Source of the DNA: Flabesymbios commensalis
Lineage: Eukaryota; Annelida; Polychaeta; Terebellida; Flabelligeridae
DNA length: 64,000 nt
NCBI GenBank assembly: GCA_964017125.1
Contig: OZ024903.1
Span: 112,127,544-112,191,543 of the forward strand
Reading direction: 5' to 3'
Positions within the stretch are counted from its first letter, which is position 1; every line of letters starts with the position of its first letter. The translations under genes were made by a program, and so were the position numbers. This document shows, one piece after another, positions 59,053-64,000 of the stretch. Below the pieces are notes generated by a model. The model did no database searches and was not told the DNA's origin. It saw only the letters and a program-made list of their open reading frames with translations.

Positions 59053-60957
59053 CAAATACAACATGTTTTAAATATTAACAATTTCAATTTAACAAGGTTC
59101 AGGTGGTTGTTTTGGTCTAAACTCCAAGCATATTTTGTAATTTCCGATTCTTTATTTAATGTATTATTAACCTTCAGGTTATCAGGAATCATTATGTTTG
59201 TTCCTTTAAGGATCAATCCATCGGCGATAGTTAATTCATCTCTGTAATTCCAAAATATTAATGGATATGGATGGCATTTCTTTTTTCTTCTGGCCATCCG
59301 GACTTTATTATTTCTCTTAGCCTCGAAATCAAGCAATCTTTTGTGGATTCTTCTCTAATCTCTGCTTGCTTTCTGTCTGTTACTGATAATGATGCCAACA
59401 TATTTTCTGCATAGACTATTGTGTGAGTGAATGAGCAACTTAGTTAATACTCATTTGATGCACTGTCCATGTCAATTGGGCTTCTGCTTAGTCGTCTGCT
59501 ATAACCATGTTCTTTCCAGTAATATGGATTAATTTTATGTTGTAGCTTTGTAGTTTTCAATTCATTCTTTAAATGCTTGCTGGACAATTATTCAATGACT
59601 TGCTAAATATTGTGATAAGAGGTTTATGATCAGTTTCGATCAATATTGCCTGTCCAAAAATATATTGATGAAATTTTGTACAGGCAAACGTAATTCCCAA
59701 TGTTTTCAATGCAATAGTTGTATATCTGGTTTCAGCCTTATTAAGACTTCGAGCTGTATATGCCACCGCTAGCCATTGAGATCCATGTTTTTGTTGCAAT
59801 ATTGCACCTAAGCCCTTCCTACTTGCGTCAGATGACAATTTTATAGGCAAAGTTGTATCATAGAACTGCAATACTGGTTGATTAGTTACAGTGTCTTAAA
59901 AATTTTCAAAGTCCTTATCCATATTTTCTGTCCAATTGACCATGACATCATTTTGCAGTAGCTGTCTCATTTGATGAGACTTCTGAGACAAATCTCGCAC
60001 AAATCTCCCCAGATATTTTATCATTCCAAGGAATCTTTGTAAATCTTCTTTACTTTCTGGTCTTAAAAATTATTTGTTTGCCGAGACTTTAGCAGGGTCA
60101 AGTTTAATACCATCTTTACTAATGACATCTCTGATGAATCCTAATTCTGTAACTCCAACGATACATCTAGCACGATTGAGTCCAAGATTTGCTTCGCGGC
60201 AGCTGCATTAGACAGCTATCATGTTCTTCTTTGTTGCGTCCACTAGCAACCAGTCAACGATGGAGCTATCTACACCCTCCATGTGAGAAAAGATATTACT
60301 AATCGTTCTGTGGTGAATTTCTGGGGCACTGGTTATACCAAATGGTAGTCCTAAATAACGAAAACGAGCAAAAGGCGTTATGAATGTGCATAACTTTTTT
60401 TTTCATCAAGACGTAGTTGTCAAAACATTTTGTTGAATCCAATTTGCTGCACATCTTTGCTCCTGCAAATCTTGACATTATATCTTCGTGTGTAGGCAGT
60501 TTAAAATGTTCTCTTTTTATAGTTTTGTTTAGATCGAGACAAATTCTCAATTTTCCATAAGTTACTACATGCATTTCATGTACCCAATCAGTAGGCGCCT
60601 CAACTGGAGTAATTATACCATAATCATTTTTTGGAGACTTTCTCTAAATTTTTTTTGAATTTTGAATGGTACGACACTACATGGCTCAACTACTGGTTCT
60701 GCATCAGGTCGTAATTTGATTTTAACCTCTTCAGGTAAACATCTAAGAGAGTCGAGTAAATTTTCTGTCATTTTTGTTTCATGTTGATCTTTAGCCACAC
60801 TCACTGGATTATCAGTGAGTGTTTTCAATTTCACCAAAATCACATGATCTGGCATGAACTTACAATTCTGTTGAAAATTGATCTATACTTTCAGTAGGCT
60901 GTTGTATATATGACAAGAATTTATACATTTCATATACCAGGTTCTTTCGAGGTGAGC
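59053..60957 (-). mobile_element. Ty3/Gypsy-like LTR-retrotransposon pol fragment, decayed fossil
   Basis: Reading along the minus strand there is an upstream pol segment (about 60.6-60.85 kb), a reverse transcriptase region (about 60.3-60.6 kb, with LRICLDLNKTIKREHFKLPT), an RNase H region (about 59.57-59.87 kb, with KLSSDASRKGLGAILQQ and LIETDHKPL), and a short piece that may belong to the start of integrase (about 59.03-59.34 kb). I see no gag and no LTR pair. It is a fragment with several breaks. The 44-bp minisatellite continues on both sides, so it is inserted within that array and within the intron between exons 18 and 19. It looks old. Confidence 0.87.
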
Positions 60958-61560
60958 GGAAGCTAGAACCAGGTTCATATAACCTTATCATCCTGTATAG
61001 CACTGATAACAACCAGGTTCATTTAGCCTTAGCATCTTGTATAACACTGATAACAGCCAGGTTCATGAAACCTTAGCATTTTGTTTACCTCTGATAACAA
61101 CCAGGTTCATGTAACCTTAGCATTTTGTATAACACTGATAACAACCAGGTTCATGTAACCTCAGCATCATGTATAACACTGATAACAACCAGGTTCATTC
61201 AACCTTAGCATCATGTATAACACTGATAACAACCAGGTTCATGTAACCTTAGCATTTTGTTTAACACTGATAACAACCAGGTTCATTTAACCTGAGCATC
61301 TTGTATAACACTGATAACAACCAGGTTCGTGTAACCTTAGCATCTTGTATAACACTGATAACAACCAGGTTCATGAAACCTTAGCATCTTGTATAACACT
61401 GATAACAACCAGGTTCATTTAACCTTAGCATTTTGTTTAACACTGATAACAACCAGGTTCATTTAACCTTAGCATCTTGTATAACACTGATAACAACCAG
61501 GTTCATGTAACCTTAGCATCTTGTATAACACTGATAACAACCAAGTGGTGTAACTTTAAT
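60957..61560 (+). repeat. 44-bp minisatellite, about 13 copies
   Basis: The unit is AACACTGATAACAACCAGGT then TCATGTAACCTTAGCATCTT and GTAT. Copies alternate TTTTGTT and CTTGTAT at the 3' side. It ends about 245 bp before exon 19. Confidence 0.92.
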
Positions 61561-61807
61561 ATGATGAATAACACTGAAAAACAGACTGGTTCGTGTAGCC
61601 TTAGTTTTATATAGCCAGAAACAGACTGGTCCGTGTAGCCTTAGTATTATATAGCCAGAAACGTGTCACACAATTAATTGAGGCTCATTACATTCATATA
61701 CACTTTGTTGCAATAATCAGTCAGCTCGTCACCTAACATCAAGTTTTCGTTTCATTTTAAAATACTTTGTTGCAAAAGTCACGAATACTTTGCTGTATAT
61801 GTTGCAG

Positions 61808-61925
61808 CCAACCGAGGAAATGGATGTTTGCACCCGAGACGACCCCAACCTGATGTGTCTGGGAGGTCAGTGTGAATGCAGCTTTGGCTACAGGTACAAT
61901 TACGTGGCACAGGTGTGCATGCCAG
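61808..61925 (+). CDS. Exon 19: second part of split EB/EGF-like module 7
   Basis: The acceptor is TATATGTTGCAG and the donor CCAG-GTAAGT; phase is 0 in, 1 out. It begins PTEEMDVCTRDDPNLMC and ends CECSFGYRYNYVAQVCMP. This supplies cysteines 2-6 with spacing C-8-C-4-C-1-C-12-C. With exon 18 the first loop becomes 19 residues instead of 5-8, so this module has an enlarged C1-C2 loop that is crossed by the intron. The intron holds the Gypsy fossil and two halves of a minisatellite. Confidence 0.82.
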
Positions 61926-62014
61926 GTAAGTGACCATCTATATCTCCATCAAGCAGAACACGTTGACTCTGTGTTGATTTAACCTTTAAAGCACTACATT
62001 CAAAAATCAAATTT

Positions 62015-62067
62015 TCACAACTTGCGTCTTGTTTCCGCGACCCACAACTTCCAAGAGGATGAAACAT
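62015..62067. repeat. Hairpin repeat, family H4, reverse orientation
   Basis: TTCACAACTTGCGTCTTG, TTTCCGCGACCC and ACAACTTCCAAGAGG form the stem and loop. Confidence 0.55.
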
Positions 62068-62289
62068 TATCACATGTATTAAATTTGTGACCAAACATGC
62101 AAATCATTCTAATCATTCTTTAAAAGTGTATATCATTTGAAATATAATTATAACTTTTAGCTATAATTTTACAAATTTGGGCTCTACTATATCTCCTGAC
62201 AATTAATTTTAAATTAGTCATGTTAGACAGATAATTGGTGAAAAATAGATATTTTTGACAGAATTTACATGTTTTTACAAAAGGTAAAA

Positions 62290-62800
62290 TAAATAATGGC
62301 CGGATATCGGTCACTTTGAAGTGGACCGAGTGGAATTTTTTGGAGTTACATCCTTCTATAAAGCAACACATTTGTCATTGGTAATGGTCCATCTATCTGT
62401 CACGGCCTTCCAGATGTTACGCATATTAATGTCAATAATAGTTGCCAGTCGGCCTTTTAATTTTTTTTTTATGTTTCCGGGCATATCCCTCCCTGTAGCT
62501 GCACATTTTGTTTTATAATAATGATCTAGCTATCTGGCACAGTTTTCCTGATATTAGACATATTAAAGTCTATAACGGCCATTCTACATTTCACCGGGTT
62601 AAAAGTTTTCAGGGCTTATCCCTCCCTGAAATCCCACATTTTATACTATGGTATGGTTGGGTATCTGATATTACCGATATTAAAGTTATTAATGGCCGCA
62701 AGTCGACCATTATGAATTTTAATGAGTTTATATTTTTCGGGTCATATCCCTCCCTGAAACTGCACATTTTGTTTGATAGCGATGGTCTTGACCTAGTTTT
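62290..62800 (+). repeat. Diverged tandem repeat, unit about 130 bp, four copies
   Basis: Each copy has a GGCC..TCG(G/A)CC..T word, a T-rich stretch, then GGGCATATCCCTCCCTG and a GCACATTTTGTTT-like end. The 62,508-62,897 open frame runs through it and shows no family. Confidence 0.7.
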
Positions 62801-62943
62801 TTGCAGAAGCACTATTTTTTTTGCACTATTGGTAAAATGTATATATGGTAAAAACTCTGAAGCCATTCATGGAAAACTGTTGGATGATTCGCGTTAACAA
62901 GAAATCCATTGTTATGGGTCTGTGGCCATTATTTTTTTAATGC

Positions 62944-63015
62944 TTTCAGTGCGGGGACCTTCTCTAAGGGTCAGAATCTGACGTGTTAGGATTGTCCCCT
63001 TACTGTAAGGGGTGA
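62944..63015. repeat. Hairpin repeat, family H1
   Basis: CTTTCAGTGCGGGGACCTTC on the left and GGATTGTCCCCTTACTGTAAG on the right. Confidence 0.7.
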
Positions 63016-63189
63016 AGATAAATCCATTGACATCTTTTGGTTGTATCACTGAAACAACTCAGTAAAGTGTATTTTCAAATTATAAATCAAAGTCCGTAAA
63101 AAAGTCTGACATTGCTTACTGGTTAATGTTATATAATAAAAAATGTTACCACTTGAAATTAAATTCTTTGAACTAGTATTTATGTTGTA

Positions 63190-64000
63190 TATAATACTTT
63201 ACAGCTGACAGGCATGACAGCATGGTGTTGTATGTATCTAATACTGGTCTTTTTTTTAGTTGACAGGCATGACGGGTTTCTGCTGTTTGTATCTGAGACT
63301 GGTCTTTTTATAGTTGACTTGCATGACAGCATTGTATTGTACGTATCTAATACTGCTCCCTTTCTATAGTTGACAGGCATGACAGCATTGTATTGTAGGT
63401 ATCTAGTACTGCTTCCTTTCTCTAGTTGACAGGCATGACAGCATTGTATTGTATGTATCTAATACTGCTCCCTTTCTACAGTTGACAGGCATGGCAGCAT
63501 TGTATTGTATGTATCTAATACTGCTCCCTTTCTGTAGTTGACAGGCATGGCAGCATTGTGTTGTAGGTATCTAGTACTGCTCCCCTTCTATAGTTGACAG
63601 GCATGACAGCATTGTATTGTATGTATCTAATACTGCTCCCTTTCTATAGTTGACAGGCATGGCAGCATTGTATTGTACGTATCTAATCCTGCCCCCTTTT
63701 CTATAGTTGACAGGCATGGAAGCATTGTGTTGTAGGCATCTAGTACTGCTCCCTTTCTATAGTTGACAGGCATGGAAGCATTGTATGGTATGTATCTAAT
63801 ACTGCTCCCTTTCTATAGTTGACAGGCATGGCAGCATTGTATTGTACGTATCTAATACTGCTCCCTTTCTATAGTTGACATGCAGGACAGCATTGTGTTG
63901 TAGTTATCTAATCCTGCTCCCTTTCTATAGTTGACATGCATGGCAGCATTGTATTGTATGTATCTAATACTGCTACCTTTCTATAGTTGACAGGCATGGC
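63190..64000 (+). repeat. 56-bp minisatellite repeating a splice acceptor-like sequence, at least 15 copies, runs off the window
   Basis: The unit is ACTGCTCCCTTTCTATAGTT then GACAGGCATGGCAGCATTGT and ATTGTATGTATCTAAT. The CTCCCTTTCTATAG part is a good 3' splice site. If an exon begins after AG in phase 1 it would read (V)DRHGS, which resembles the lead of EB modules. In every visible copy that frame runs to the TAG of the next acceptor. Confidence 0.9.

Noticed and set aside
61779-61807. Alternative phase 1 acceptor (GCAAAAG) for the last EB exon
   Set aside because: It has a poor pyrimidine tract, adds TNTLLYMLQ without the expected first cysteine, and is explained better by exon 18.

Overview
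The window is eukaryotic, almost certainly from a marine invertebrate animal. It has GT-AG introns, class 1-1 extracellular exon modules, several decayed LINE fragments, tRNA-derived SINEs, hairpin MITE families and a very high load of minisatellites. The word TAGGCCTA recurs often in non-coding DNA, which I associate with echinoderm-like genomes, but the phylum cannot be fixed from this sequence. There are no prokaryotic operons, rRNA genes or CRISPR arrays. An exact 200-N assembly gap lies at 30,091-30,290.

One host gene on the plus strand explains nearly all convincing coding sequence. It runs from a probable signal-peptide exon at 10,440 past the right edge. I place 20 exons in order: signal peptide; two exons forming an ILEI/FAM3-like (interleukin-like EMT inducer) domain at 20.6 and 22.3 kb; two large Asp/Tyr-rich exons at 23.4 and 27.4 kb; a six-cysteine EB/EGF-like module at 29.5 kb; the N-terminal half of a fucolectin-type (FTP, F5/8C-like) domain at 30.3 kb; four phase 1-1 exons of unknown fold at 32.6, 36.1, 40.4 and 48.1 kb; the C-terminal half of an FTP domain at 49.2 kb; and six more EB-like modules from 51.7 to 61.9 kb, the last split over two exons. 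Apart from two phase-0 introns inside domains, every junction is phase 1, so modules can be skipped or duplicated in frame. The product should be secreted, about 1,370 residues within this window, with two lectin-like domains. The assignment to adhesion or recognition is inference.

The most unusual feature is how the tandem repeats sit on this gene. Several minisatellites are amplifications of exon-intron boundaries. At 22.5-23.3 kb a 45-bp unit repeats the exon end together with its GTAAGT donor 17 times; the first seven donors are open in the same frame and phase. At 32.7 kb a 54-bp unit repeats another donor region in frame. At 53.9-54.2, 55.9-56.05, 57.1-58.26 and 63.2-64.0 kb, units repeat a 3' splice acceptor plus the first bases of an EB exon (4, 2, 22 and at least 15 extra copies).

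The rest is mobile and repetitive DNA. Left of the gene (1-10.3 kb) there is a 3.95-kb transposon-like element (2,710-6,662) with matching inverted ends and a GTATA target duplication, a GCGACG-rich terminal-inverted-repeat element, foldback elements and SINEs. Intron 1 holds a palindrome of about 3 kb (15.74-18.77 kb) made of inverted 40-bp satellites. LINE fragments lie at 37.26-39.47 kb (CR1/jockey-like), 42.25-44.56 kb (L1/Tx1-like, minus strand) and 46.88-47.28 kb. A decayed Ty3/Gypsy pol fragment on the minus strand (about 59.05-60.96 kb) is inserted inside a 44-bp minisatellite within the last visible intron but one.
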